Part shown: piece by piece, positions 33,031 to 44,992 of the stretch | Layout: each line of letters begins with the position of its first letter | Numbering within the stretch: the first letter of the stretch is position 1 | Assembly: GCF_949628265.1 (NCBI RefSeq) | Contig: NC_088787.1 | Span: 2,532,501-2,596,500 of the forward strand | Direction: 5' to 3' | DNA from: Cloeon dipterum | Lineage: Eukaryota > Arthropoda > Insecta > Ephemeroptera > Baetidae | Length of the DNA stretch: 64,000 nucleotides | Made by a program: the position numbers and the translations under genes | The notes under the pieces: generated by a model | Told to the model about the DNA's origin: nothing | The model's input: only the letters and a program-made list of their open reading frames with translations | The model's database searches: none

Positions 33031-35534
33031 ATGTTCTCGGACAGCTGGAAAATATTGGCGTCGCTCAGCGACCAGGTGAAGAGCAGCATCCGTCTTGCAA
33101 TCGTCTTCAGTGAGCACCTAAACTATATTTTATATTTAATCCAGTTTAAATTTTACCATAAATTAAGATGGCGGGGGCAGTGCAATTTTCGCGACAAAAG
33201 ACGACGAGGTTTTCGGCTTGGGACAAAATGATTTTTGGTGTTTGGGCACGGGCGAAGACAGTTCCCCAGGACTAGGAGAGCCCCAAAGAATCAACGCTTT
33301 GTGCGGACAGAAAATTGAAGGCATAAAATTAATTTCAGCCTCGTGATAAATTATATTTTAATGAAATATAAAGGTCTTGAATACAGTCAAAGATTCTCGG
33401 TGTTCGCGATTTCCGATTCCGGCTCGGTTTTCGCGTGGGGAGCAAATGGTTGCGGGCAGCTCGGACTTGGAACGAACCGACAGACGAATATTCCGACCAA
33501 AATAACAGGAAAATTGGAGGAACAAACTGTTGTGCAGGTTGCCTGTGGCGAAATCCATACTTTGGCTCTTACATCAGATGGACAGGTTTTACATAGATTT
33601 TAATTATTTTAACATTTTGTGAGTCATATATAGAGATCGCGGATAAATTTATATTTTATTTAAGGTTTTCGCTTTTGGCTACAACTCTTACGGACAGTTA
33701 GGATTAGGAGTGGAAGGCAACTTCCTCATGAGTTCTTTATTTCCGCGGAAAGTTGAAGGTCTGCTGGCTGGCAGCTTCGTCACCGCAATTGCTTGTCGAC
33801 GAAATGGATCATTAGCACTTCTCAAAACTGGAGAGGTAACGTCTGTTTGATGAAGTTTCTGAGCCACCAATCGATTCCTGAGGGTCGAATTAGGTAAAAC
33901 GGATGTTTTTCCTTCTTAAAGTGCAGCGCGACGTGCGAACTTTTTTTTCCCGCCAAAACAATTTGAATGCGAGAAGCGCGCATGCGTGAGAGCTGGCTCG
34001 ATCTGACAGGTGGTTTCTCGCAAGTGCTCTCAAACCAGCTGTGACGCGTGCGCACTTCTCGCATTCATTTGTTTTGGCGGGAAAAAACATTCGCACGTCA
34101 CGCTGCACTTTTTGGTCGGCAAAAATGTCAACTTTACCTAATTCGACCCTGAGGAATCGATTCGTGTGCTCAGAAACTTCATGAAAGACGGTCTTTTAAT
34201 TTTAAATGTTGTTAAAATCAAGGTTTTCATTTGGGGCGCACAAATTGATGACACGTTTATCACGTTTCCGCTACAAGTGCTCGGCCTGGAAGGAGTCCCG
34301 ATTTCCAGGATTTCATGCGGAAGTAATCACTTCCTTGCCTTGTCCAATGACAGAAAAATTTACGCCTGGGGAAACAACTGTTCCGGCCAGCTGGGAATCG
34401 AAAGCGCGGATGAGCCAAAAGCCACTGCAGAAATAATTCCGGCATCTCTAGGCAGGTCGGGGTTCTCTTTATTTCAAGTCTCATCTTTAGAAAAAAATTT
34501 AATTCCTTCCCGTATATATAGAGTGAAGGAAATTGCTGCTTTTGCCAACTCGAGTGCTGCGTTAACCGAGTCAAATCAGGTTTACGTCTGGGGACAATAC
34601 AATGGTGCGAATTTATTTATTTATTAAATGATTTTGGAGAAATTCAGCACGAAAATCCACAGGGCAAAATATCACGAGTCCTACGGTCACTTCGCATTCG
34701 TCCTTTGACAACGTTTTCGCTCCTGACACATTCCGACCTTTGCGCCCGAAAGAGGATTATTCAGAAGAATTAAAAATGAAGGACACTCTCGACGAATGCC
34801 TCAAACGGGCCTTCAATAATCCTGTAATAATTTTAATTTTGTTAGGAATTACAAAATGTTTTACTCGCGTGAACAGGACATTTCAGACTTTACGTTCATC
34901 GTAGAGGAAAACAAAATCCACGTGCACAAATGCATTTTGATGCTGCGATGTGCGGTCTTCAAGACGATGTTCCAGGGTGATTGGAAGGAGAGTAAAGCCA
35001 GGTGACATCGCCCTGAATTCTAACTTTTATTCAATTTAAATTAATTTTAGTGAGCAAAAAATCGAGGGGCACTCCTTTGCGGCTTTTAACGCCTTTTTGA
35101 AATACTTCTACACGGACAAGCTGGACGTTCATCCAAATTTGGCCCTTGGTTAAAAATTTTAACAAGAATTTCAGCATAAAATTTTATCTAATTAATTTTT
35201 AGAGGTAATTGATTTGGCCCACTTCTACCATCTGAATGATCTTCAAATGAAGTGCGAGAAGCTGATCAAAGCTGGGTTGACAGTGGAAAATGCAGCTTTG
35301 GTTTACGACAAAGCACTCTTGCTCAGCGCCAAGGTATTTTGTTTAAAACAAATAAGGATTTTCCACTTTTACATTGAATTTAAAATTAAATAGGAGCTGG
35401 AGGCTTTTGTGTTTAGCTTCTGCATGGAAAATCTGACTGCTGTTGTGAAAAGCGACAGTTTCAAATCACTGGGAGAAAAGATCATCAGAGATTTCTTCCA
35501 ACGTGTTGCTGAAGAGGGAGGCTTCATTAAATGA
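33031..35534 (+). CDS. RCC1-repeat / BTB-BACK protein, tandem copy 1
   Basis: Exons: 33031-33109, 33168-33320, 33374-33585, 33665-33835, 34223-34455, 34522-34604, 34663-34823, 34877-35001, 35051-35148, 35203-35333, 35394-35534; 528 aa. Residues 1-310 form RCC1 beta-propeller blades (SVFAWGANGCGQLGLGT, VACGEIHTLALTSDGQ, KIYAWGNNCSGQLGIE). Residues about 365-438 are the BTB fold (HVHKCILMLRC, VFKTMF). The rest is BACK-like. Architecture and length match RCBTB1/2 proteins (about 530 aa), thought to act as BTB-type cullin-3 adaptors; that role is inferred. Intron 2 appears to use a GC donor (GAAG|GCATAA). Intron 4 carries foldback copy e, starting within a few bases of the donor. AATAAA at 35595-35600. 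Confidence 0.95.
33837..34199. mobile_element. Foldback family 1, copy e (RCC1-BTB copy 1, intron 4)
   Basis: Left arm AACGTCTGTTTGATGAAGTT begins inside the GTAACG donor of the exon ending at 33835. Right arm ends CATGAAAGACGGTCTTTTAA. Inner motifs as in the other copies. Confidence 0.88.
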
Positions 35535-36734
35535 TAATTATTTCTGGATTTGGTCTTGGAATTAATTTTTTTTTACTTGCATAGTTTAGAATTAAATAAA
35601 TTGATTTTTCGGGTTTTTTACTCCTGTTTTTAATTCATTTTATACCCTTCTGATAATACCGTCTTATCATAAAAGTTATCAGAAAGAGCAGCGTCATACC
35701 TACTGTCACTGTGTCTCGCCTTGACAACCCGCTTTAAAACTTAATATTTCTGGCAAACAGTGTGTTCACGATTTAGGGGAGTGTTGACAGTTCAAAATAA
35801 TATGTTAAATGTTAAAGTAATAATATGCAAAAGAGGTGTAAATTTTAAATAAAAATCTAGAAACAAATATCCAATGAATATTTCCTACAAAATCATTTCT
35901 ATTGTAAAAAATTGCAAGCATTTTCGTAATCTTTCCAGACCACTTCCAAATAAAAATCATCAAATTCATCATTTTCGTTTGGCCGCCTGCAGATCGTGCA
36001 ACTCTTATGCAACCTTCTGCAATCACAGTGGCACGTGACCCAAGTGACGAGGGAAGGGGCAGGCAGCTGGCAGCGCCGCCAATCAAATGAATGAAATGAG
36101 TCGCAGCACAGATTCATTTCATTGGTGGAGCAGCCAGCAGCCTGCCTTCCCTCCCCCCTCTGACGTCACATTGGTCTTGCAGGTTGCATAGGCTGCTCGA
36201 TTTTCAGACGGTCAAACGGCCCTATAGTTGATTAATAATTAATACTCGCCTTGCCTTTACAAAATTGATATTTTTCGATTCAAGATTACGCGTTAATTTC
36301 GAATCCCTTCACCTCGTAATATTTGGCCGATATTTTGCTCAAATACGTCACTGTTTTATGTTGAGTGAAATTCGCGGTGCTTGGATTTTATTGCCCTTGA
36401 TTTGGGTTGATTAAGCTTGCACCGCTGTTAATGATATATGGTTTAATTTTTTCCATCAGTCCTTTTGCACCTCTTCATCAGATACGTGTTAGTTGGATTG
36501 ATAATTGGATTAATTTTTATTGTTTCTTTGCTATCAGTTGAAGTTAATTTATAACCCAGCTTTGAGTGATACATATACAGAGCGCCTCGTCGTTCTTATC
36601 TAAAACCTGGTGTTAAATTCCTTTTCGATAAAACACACAAATCCTTGGCTCTTCGCGATAAACCAGAAGAAGAGGATATCTTAAAGCTAGAAGGCAAGCG
36701 GAAACGTCTTTTGCTGCTGGAGAACGTCGATGCG
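35535..36734. other. Intergenic, RCC1-BTB copies 1-2
   Basis: Holds the 3'UTR and poly(A) signal of copy 1 and the promoter region of copy 2. Several TTATC/GATAA words are present (35655-35690, 36475-36600). An open frame from 36645 is in frame with the start of copy 2, so an N-terminally longer product (30 extra residues) cannot be excluded. No other gene seen. Confidence 0.6.
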
Positions 36735-39349
36735 ATGTCGCAGATCAGGCTGGAAAAGTGGAAAATATTTGATTCGCTGAGCGATCAAATCAAGCGGAGC
36801 ATTCGCCTACGCCTAGCACGCGTTTTTCGTGAGTTTTAAACAGTTTTCCCAATATTTGTTCAATGATTTACATTAATATTTTGGGGACGCGTATAATTTT
36901 GTTTTTAAATAAATGGATTATCTCATAATGCACCCGGTAATTTTCCTGGGCCCGCGGGAACAGATATAACAATTCACATTATTACCACCGTTACCTGCTC
37001 GCAAGAACCGTATTCCGGTCCCCTTCTAACTCAGATTTATCTTTGGAATATTCTATAGCGAAAGGTAGTGCGACCTATGTGACGGAGCAAGACGAGGTTT
37101 TTGGCTTGGAAGCAAATTGCTATGGATGTCTTGGCACTGGTGACACAATTCCGCACCCAACACCGACAAGAATAGACGTTCTGTGTGGACAAAAAATTCA
37201 AGGTATTAAAAATTTTATATTTTACCTGGACCAGTACAATTTTCCATAATATTTTTGCAAGATCTTGAAACTAATAGTCATGGAAACTCGTTCTTTGCGA
37301 TTTCATCTCTTGGCTCGGTTTTCGCATGGGGAGCAAATAATTTTGGCCAGCTAGGACTGGGAACGGATCAAGATACGAATATTCCAACCAAAATATCAGG
37401 AATTTTGGAGGGAAAAAAGGTTGTGCAGGTTGCCTGTGGTGTTAACCATAGCGTGGCTCTTACATCAGATGGACAGGTTGCAATGAAAAATGGCAATTAA
37501 AAGCTGAAATCAATTCAAGGTCAACCTAGGTCTTTGCTTTTGGTAACAATCACAACGGCGGGCAATCAGGACGGGCAAACAACGTTAACACTCGACGAAT
37601 TGCCGACGAATTTTTGGGACATGTAGGACGGGAAAACAATGCTAGCACTCATATGCCAGCAAGAGTTGACGGCCCTCTGGCGGGGAAGTTTGTGACCGCG
37701 ATTGCTTGCCAAAATAATATACCCGTAGCACTCCTTGATTCCGGAGAGGTAACGATCGTTTAATGTACATGGAAAGGTAATAAGGAATATATAAGAGAAA
37801 CGCCACATTAATTCAGGTTCTGATACTATGCGCTCTCAAATTTTTGTTGAACAGCGGCAGTTAAAATACATACATGGGTCTTTGCTTGTTGAGCAACAAT
37901 TAAGAAAGGGCATGCGATCTAAACCTTCAAAATCCATATTGTGACGTTTCTTTTTACCCTCTACAAGGTCTATCAAACTTAGAAAAATTTTAATATATTC
38001 TTTTAAGGTCGTAGTTTGGGATTGGAAAACTATAGACCCCACGAACAGAGATAGATTTATCCCAGATATCCCGTCTGGATTGGGACGAGGAGTGACGATT
38101 TCAAAAATCACTTGTGGCCCTAAGTTCACGTTTGCTTTCTCTACCGACGGAAAAATCTATTTTTTGGAAAACCAACGAATGTTCGGAGGTTTTTTGCCGG
38201 AGATAATTGCTTCAGCTATAGGCAGGTGAGAAAAACTTTTAATTTTCATGCTTTCCATTGTTATAATCGTTATAATTATCATTGTTTACGTCTTCAGGGT
38301 TATTGATATTGTTTCTTCTTCTGATGTAATTGCTGCATTAACTGAATCGAATCAAATTTACATCTGGAGACCTACTTACTCGGCACGTGAGAGTTTTATT
38401 AATTTTTTAGAACAGAGAAAATACACAATTTGTTAAAGATAAATTGATAATGTGTCCAACGGTCACTTCTTTCTCGTCACTGGATGAAGTTTTCGCTCCA
38501 AACACATTCCGACCTCTGCGACCAAATGAAGCTTTGCCAAAAGAACAAATGATGACAGACGCACCCAACGTAAAAAATGAACAACTCACGAAAACACTTC
38601 ATTATTGTGTCAAACAGGCGTTCAATGATTTGGTAATTTTATTTTAATTAAATGTTTTATCTGAGACTGATGAGCTTTTGGAACGAACAGGAAACTGCTG
38701 ATTTTGTGTCCGTTGTTGACGGAAAGAAAATCCACGTTCACAAAACGATTCTGATGCTCCGCTGTGTCGTCTTCAAGACAATGTTTCTGGGTGATTGGAA
38801 AGAGTGTCACGCAAAGTATCAAAATTTTCCCTAATTTGTCACATTTTGATTAAAACAAAATAATTATAGCGAGTATACGATTAAGGGGCACACTTTCGAC
38901 GCTTTCTATGCACTCTTGAAATATTTCTACACTGACGAGCTTGATGTGCAGCCAGAAAAAGCTCTCGGTAAATAAAATTAATGTGATTGTATTAGAGAAC
39001 ATTTTTTTCTTAATATTATTAGAATGTTTATACCTGGCCCACTTCTACCAACTGAAAAGTCTTCAAACGAAGTGCGTGCGACTGATCAAATCTGGCGTGA
39101 CAGCTGAAAATGCAGCTTCGATTTACGACAAGGCTCTTGTATTTGGCAGCAAGGTTACTTTTAATATAAACTAAAAAGAATTGGTTTGGCTTATTTTATT
39201 ATTTTTAGGAACTCGAGGACTTCGTTTTTAGGTTTTGCTTGCGAAACATGACAGCAGTGGTGAAAAGCGACGGTTTCAAAAAATTGAACGAGAAAGTTGC
39301 CATTGGTTTCTTCCAACGCGTTGCTCAACAAGGAGGCTTTAAGAGCTGA
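36735..39349 (+). CDS. RCC1-repeat / BTB-BACK protein, tandem copy 2
   Basis: Exons: 36735-36828, 37059-37202, 37262-37476, 37530-37748, 38008-38225, 38298-38386, 38439-38632, 38691-38815, 38870-38967, 39023-39153, 39209-39349; 1668 nt, 555 aa. The start MSQIRLEKWKIFDSLSDQ is shared with copies 3 and 4 and was chosen over an in-frame upstream ATG at 36645. Clear blades: SVFAWGANNFGQLGLGT and VACGVNHSVALTSDGQ. Exon 4 has a 57-bp internal tandem duplication and exon 5 has lost the blade signature (WDWKTIDPTNRDRF), so the propeller may be distorted. BTB from about residue 392 and the BACK-like end are intact. AATAAA at 39541-39546. Confidence 0.93.
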
Positions 39350-40754
39350 ATTTTCGGCTATCTTTTCAAGAGCTGTTAAGACGGCTGGAAAAATTATGTT
39401 TTAATCTTCATACAAATTTATTAGTGTGTGTGTTGCAGCTTAATGATATTTTCTTTTCTTATCCTTGGTCTTTTGAAATAAGAGTTTATGTTAAAAAAAT
39501 GGAATATTAGTTATTTGTATAATTCTGCTTTATTTTAACGAATAAAAAGTAGAAAATTGATATATCGTTTGTCTTTTCCTGAAAAGCTATGGTGTAAATT
39601 TCAAGCTACTATTAAAAATGTTTAATTCAATCAGTCACGTTTTGTGGCTCTGCTTGTGTCATGATTCTGATCCTTATCAATTTTTATATGAAGGTTGCAA
39701 TAATTTATGCAACGTCTTTACGTCTGTTTCTATCTTATCTCGAAAACAGTTTTACGATGCCTCCATCTGCCACACCTATTATTGACGAGGCTGCAATTTA
39801 TGATAAAAAGTTTTAATGTGACATTTTTATTAAAAAACTGTCTAATAAACCACGTAGCATTATTTACGTTTCATTCAATAAATATATAATATATTATGTC
39901 AGGGTAGGTTTACTCTGACGGGAGCAACCGATCAATAGAAGTATAACAATTTATCGATGTTGTGGCGCTCAGGGTGCACGAGGGGATGGAGGGACAGTTA
40001 ACAGTCGAGGAGAGAGGAGAGACTGCGAAGGAGACGAAGACGAACCACCGGCGCAAGGAGTCGAGCCCCCCCCCCTCTCTCTCTCTCTATCGCAACCCTG
40101 ACTATTTAAAACTATAGATATTGCTTGGGTCCTACACAATATTTCAAATCCATAAACTATTTAAATTTATTTTGAAACAGTTTCAGAGAAAGTGAGCGTC
40201 CATGCTTCACAAAGAGAAAAAATTGGAATAGTTGAAAATTAAGGGGGCATCGAAGAGGGTAGGTGAGGCGTATCGGAAGAGATATTCTTTTAATTTTCTG
40301 TGCACTGTGCACGTGACTTCTTGCACACTCGCGTCTCTGGTAGCAGCCTTATCAAAAATTGTAGCGTCTGCTTATCTGTATATGAATTATCGATGGCTTG
40401 CTTGACAACCGTGGGGCTCCAGAGCAGACAAACCAGTATTAATATTTTTGTTAAAAGCAGTGTGTGTTGTGCTTGGATAGAATAATAAACTGCTGAGCAA
40501 TGAAGTAAGGAAAATACGATTTTATTGGTTAGTATTTCAAATTGGTATTAAAAAAGAAGTTTGTGTTTAAATGCCCTCAAGTCCTTGTTTAACTAAAAAC
40601 TCTAATCTTAAACCTGGAGTTAAAATCCTTATCGATTGCACACGAATTCTTAGTTGTTCGTGCTACACCTGAAGGAGAGGCTATACCTTAAAGATAGAAG
40701 ACACAGTCGCAAACGCTATTTGCCGCTGCGAGGATCATCGGCGCGATCGGCGCA
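39350..40754. other. Intergenic, RCC1-BTB copies 2-3
   Basis: Contains a conserved block TCTTATCTCGAAAACAGTTT at 39733-39752 and a longer block at about 40290-40500, with CTTATCAAAAATTG, GCTTATCTG and ATTATCGATGG, that recurs upstream of copy 4. A short C/CT run lies at 40068-40087. No coding gene seen. Confidence 0.65.
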
Positions 40755-43751
40755 ATGTCGCAAATCAGGCTGGAAAAATGGAAAATATTCGATTCGCTGA
40801 GCGATCAAGTGAAGCGGAGCATTCGACTAGCACGCGTTTTCCGTGAGTAAAAAATTTTTATTTTACATTAATTTGAATATATAATACTGTTCTTTTTTTA
40901 ATATTCGGAGGAGCTCTAACATATTTATATCTATACATATAAATGGATTTTCTGCAAATATCCAGGCTGCCAGATCTCATGATATGTGATCGTGGTCACC
41001 CCTGTTTGCTCGCAAGAACACAGTATTTCGGTTCCTTTCTAACTAAGATTTTCTTTTGAACTGTATTATAGCGACAAAATTAGCGACAGAATACTCAAGT
41101 CCTCCGACCAGTGCGTTATATGTGACAGCGGAAGACGAGGTTTTTGCATCCGTGCAAATTTTGAATGGATGTGACACAATTCCCTACCTAACAACAAGAA
41201 CCCAGCAATCATTTGATCCTTCAAGAAATGAAACTTATGACCAGGCTCATTCCGCATTCTATAGTTTTGAAGAGGAGGCTATGTCATATATAGCTGGTTA
41301 TTCTTCGCAGCGAAAAATAGACGTTTTGTGTGGACAAAATATGCATGGTAAACATAAAAATTTTCTATTTTACCTGGGCCAGTACATATTTCCATAATGT
41401 TTTTTCAAAATAAAGGTCTAGAAATCAGTAAAAGAAACTCGATCTTTGCGATTTCATCTCTTGGCTCGGTTTTCGCATGGGGAGCAAATGATCATGGCCA
41501 GCTAGGACTGGGAACAAATCAAGATACGATTATTCCAACCAAAATATCAGGAATTTTGGAGGGGAAAAAGGTTGTGCAGGTTGCCTGTGGCGAATCACAT
41601 ACCTTGGCTCTTACATCAGAAGGACAGGTTCCAATGAAAATGCAATTAAAAGAATAAAATTAATTCAAGGTCAACCTAGGTCTTTGCTTTTGGTCACAAT
41701 CAGCAAGGGCAATTAGGACTGGGTAACAACGTTAGCACTAATATGCCAGCAATAGTTGAAGGCCCTCTTGCTGGGAGGTTTGTCACCGCGATTGCCTGCC
41801 AAAGTCATACATCCGTAGCACTCCTTGATTCCGGAGAGGTAATAATGATCGTTTATTATAAAATGATTGGAAATGATGATGAATTTAAGAGTCGCCACAT
41901 TAATTCTATATAATTCTTCTTGGTTCTGATACATGGATTTTTAATATTGTCCTTTGACCTACATAAAAATAGGCGTGCCATCTGAACATAAATCTAGATC
42001 AATTTCTTTGATTCACTTTTTACCTTCCTTCCTCTGTTATGTGGGTGGGTAGATGAGTTTTTATTCACCTTAATCTACACAAATTTGATAATCCATATAA
42101 AACTTTTTAAACGTATTAATTTAACTATTACTTTTATTTAATTACTTTTTGTTACGAAGAATAGGATTAAAGGTAGATACAGATGCTAATACATTTTTAT
42201 CTGAGATTGTTTTGTTATGTGTTTGGATATCTGTATATCTACAATTTTGTACATTGCCAACGTAAGGTAAAATCATGTTTAAGCTTAGAGCTGGCTACAC
42301 CCATGAATTATTATATCTTAATAATGTAGCCATCTTAACCCCTATTTAACGAATTTTTAAGGTCTCAATCCTATTGGATACAAATGTAAATATTGATTTT
42401 AGGCATTCGCTTGGGGTTTGAATAACAATGGCATTATGGCAATCGAAATGAACCAACAACAAAAAATCCCAGTCAAAGTTTCCGGATTGGAAGGAGTGAC
42501 GATTTCGAAAATCTCGTGTGGCCATGGACACACGCTTGCGTTGTCCACCAACGGAAAAGTCTATTCTTGGCAAAACAAACAAATAAACAGTCATGCTCTT
42601 TTTGGAGCCAGAATGGAAAGTTTTTTGCCGGAGATAATTTCTTCAGCTATAGGCAGGTGAGGAAAACTTTCAATTTTCATGCTTTTCATTCATATTAAAT
42701 ATATATCGTTGTTTTCATCGTTAGGTTTATTGATATTGCTGCTTTTTCTGACGCAAGTGCTGCATTAACTGAATCAAATCAAATTTACATCTGGGGTCGT
42801 CACGGAAGTGAGGATTTTATTTCTCTTTTAGAACAGTAATTCAAAACAAGCGTTCCAGTTCAAATGATACCGAGACCAACGATCACGTCGTTTTCGTCTC
42901 TGGACGAAGTTTTCGCGCCAAACACATTCCGACCTCTGCGACCGAATGAACTAATGATGACTCCTGCACCCGACGCAGAAAACGAACAACTCACAGACAC
43001 ACTCAATGATTGCCTCAAACAGGCGTTCAATGATTTAGTAATTTCATTTTATTTAAATGTTTAATCTGATACTTATGAGCTCTTCGGATGATCAGGAAAC
43101 TGCTGATTTTGCGTTCGTTGTTGACGGAAAGAAAATTCACGTTCACAAAACGATCCTGATACTTCGCTGTGTTGTCTTCAAGACAATGTTTCTTGGCGAT
43201 TGGAAAGAGTGTCACACAAAGTATCAAAATTTTTCCAAATTGGTTTCATTTTAATTAAAAAATAATTAAAGCGAGCATACGATCGAGGGGCACAGTTTCG
43301 ACGCTGTCTATGCACTCTTGAAATATTTCTACACTGACGAGCTTGATGTGCAGCCAGAAAAAGCTCTCGGTAATGAAAATTAATTCTATTTTATTAGTAT
43401 CAATTATTGTGACTTAATATTAATAGAATGTCTGAACCTGGCTCACTTCTACCAACTGAAAGGTCTTCAAACGAAGTGCGTGCGACTGATCAAATCTGGC
43501 GTGACAGCGGAAAATGCAGCTTCGATTTACGACAAGGCTCTTGTATTTGGCAGCAAGGTAACATTAAATTTGAAATACAAAATTTACGTTTGGCTTAATA
43601 TTATTTTTAGGAACTCGAGGACTTCGTTTTTAGGTTTTGCTTGCGAAACATGACAGCTGTGGTGAAAAGCGATGGTTTCAAAAAATTGAGCGAGAAGGTT
43701 ACCAGTGATTTCCTCCAACGCGTGGCTGAACAAGGAGGCTTCAAGAGTTGA
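40755..43751 (+). CDS. RCC1-repeat / BTB-BACK protein, tandem copy 3
   Basis: Exons: 40755-40842, 41072-41347, 41416-41627, 41680-41838, 42403-42656, 42725-42807, 42859-43037, 43096-43220, 43272-43369, 43427-43557, 43611-43751; 1746 nt, 581 aa. Exon 2 is about 40 codons longer than in the paralogues. In it the usual GCLGTGDTIPHPTPTR blade segment is replaced by a unique Gln/Ser/Tyr-rich stretch. Blades at SVFAWGANDHGQLGLGT and VFAFGHNQQGQLGLGN are intact. The acceptor of exon 7 was placed at TTCCAG (42858), because the nearer TTTTAG would put a TAA in frame. BTB from about residue 418. AATAAA at 43958-43963. Confidence 0.93.
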
Positions 43752-44992
43752 ATTTTCGGCAATCCTTTCAAGAGCTGTTAAGACGGCTGACGGAATGATA
43801 ATGTTTTAATCTTCATATAAATTGATTATTATATGTGTTTGTTGCAGCTTAATATTATTTCCTTATCTTATCTTTGGTCTTTGGAAAGAATAGTGTTATA
43901 TTAAAATAATGAAATTTGACTTTTATTTGTATATTTCTGCTTTAATTTAATTAAAAAAATAAACACTGGATATAATTAATCTTTTCCTGCATCATTTTAT
44001 AGGACAAATTTCAAGCTAATTTTTATAAGTCATGTTTCCTGGCTGCGTCCTTTGAATCAACATTCATGTTCTTATCAATTAATTTCTGAAGGCTGCAGTA
44101 ATTCACCCAATATGTCTCGTGTCTCTTTTCGTTGCTTCGTGTTCATCTACATATCTTATCTCGAAAACAATTTATGATTCCTTAATCAGCCAAACCTATT
44201 GATGAGGATGCACTGCAAGGTATAAATTGTAAATGTGACTTTTATTAATAAAAAATCTTCTAAAATTTAACCACATATAACTTCATTATCGGTTGATAAA
44301 ATTAATTTAATAAAATAACGTGTATCCAGCATCCTGTAAAAAGTTTTGTGTTCCCAAAGAGTATATAGATGGAATGTGAGCACTGAGTTTAATTGATCAA
44401 GAACCCCAAAAAAATTTCTAATAAATTATCTGTAATCAAAATCAACTAATTTTTAAAAAATTCCGATTTTTATGATCACTCCCGCATTGAGGGGGCAGCG
44501 TTGAAGGAGAGGCAAGGCGTCTCGGATGAGATGTTCTTTAATTTTTCTGTGCACGTGACTTCTTGCACACTCGCGTCTCTGATAGCAGCCTTATCAAAAA
44601 TTGTAGCGTCTGCTTATCTGTATATGAATTATCGATGGCTTTTGCTTGACAACTGACAACCGTGGGGCTCCAGAGCAGACAACCCCGTTTTAATATTTCT
44701 ATTAAAAGCAGTGTGTGTTCGGCTTGGGTAGTACATTAAACTGCTCAGTGATGAAGTAAAGAAACCCCATTGTTGGTGAGTATTTTAAATTTGTAACGCA
44801 CGGCCCGGTCTAGGGTTCGGGTTAGTTTTAATTAAAGTAGCTAGTGTTTAAATTATAATAACTCTTATTATTCCTCTAATACTTGATTTAAAATTCCTTA
44901 TCAATTAAACAAAAAATTCCTCAGTTGTTCAACCTCAAAGGCCGGGAGACGGCAAGCAAAAACACTGTTTGTAGCTGAGGATCATCTGTGCA
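43752..44992. other. Intergenic, RCC1-BTB copies 3-4
   Basis: Block ATCTTATCTCGAAAACAATTTA at about 44154-44175. Segment 44520-44760 duplicates 40275-40500 from upstream of copy 3. No gene seen. Confidence 0.65.

Noticed and set aside
36645-36734. Upstream in-frame ATG extending RCC1-BTB copy 2 by 30 residues
   Set aside because: Copies 3 and 4 begin at the equivalent of 36735 (MSQIRLEKW) and the extension is highly charged without a parallel; kept only as a possibility.
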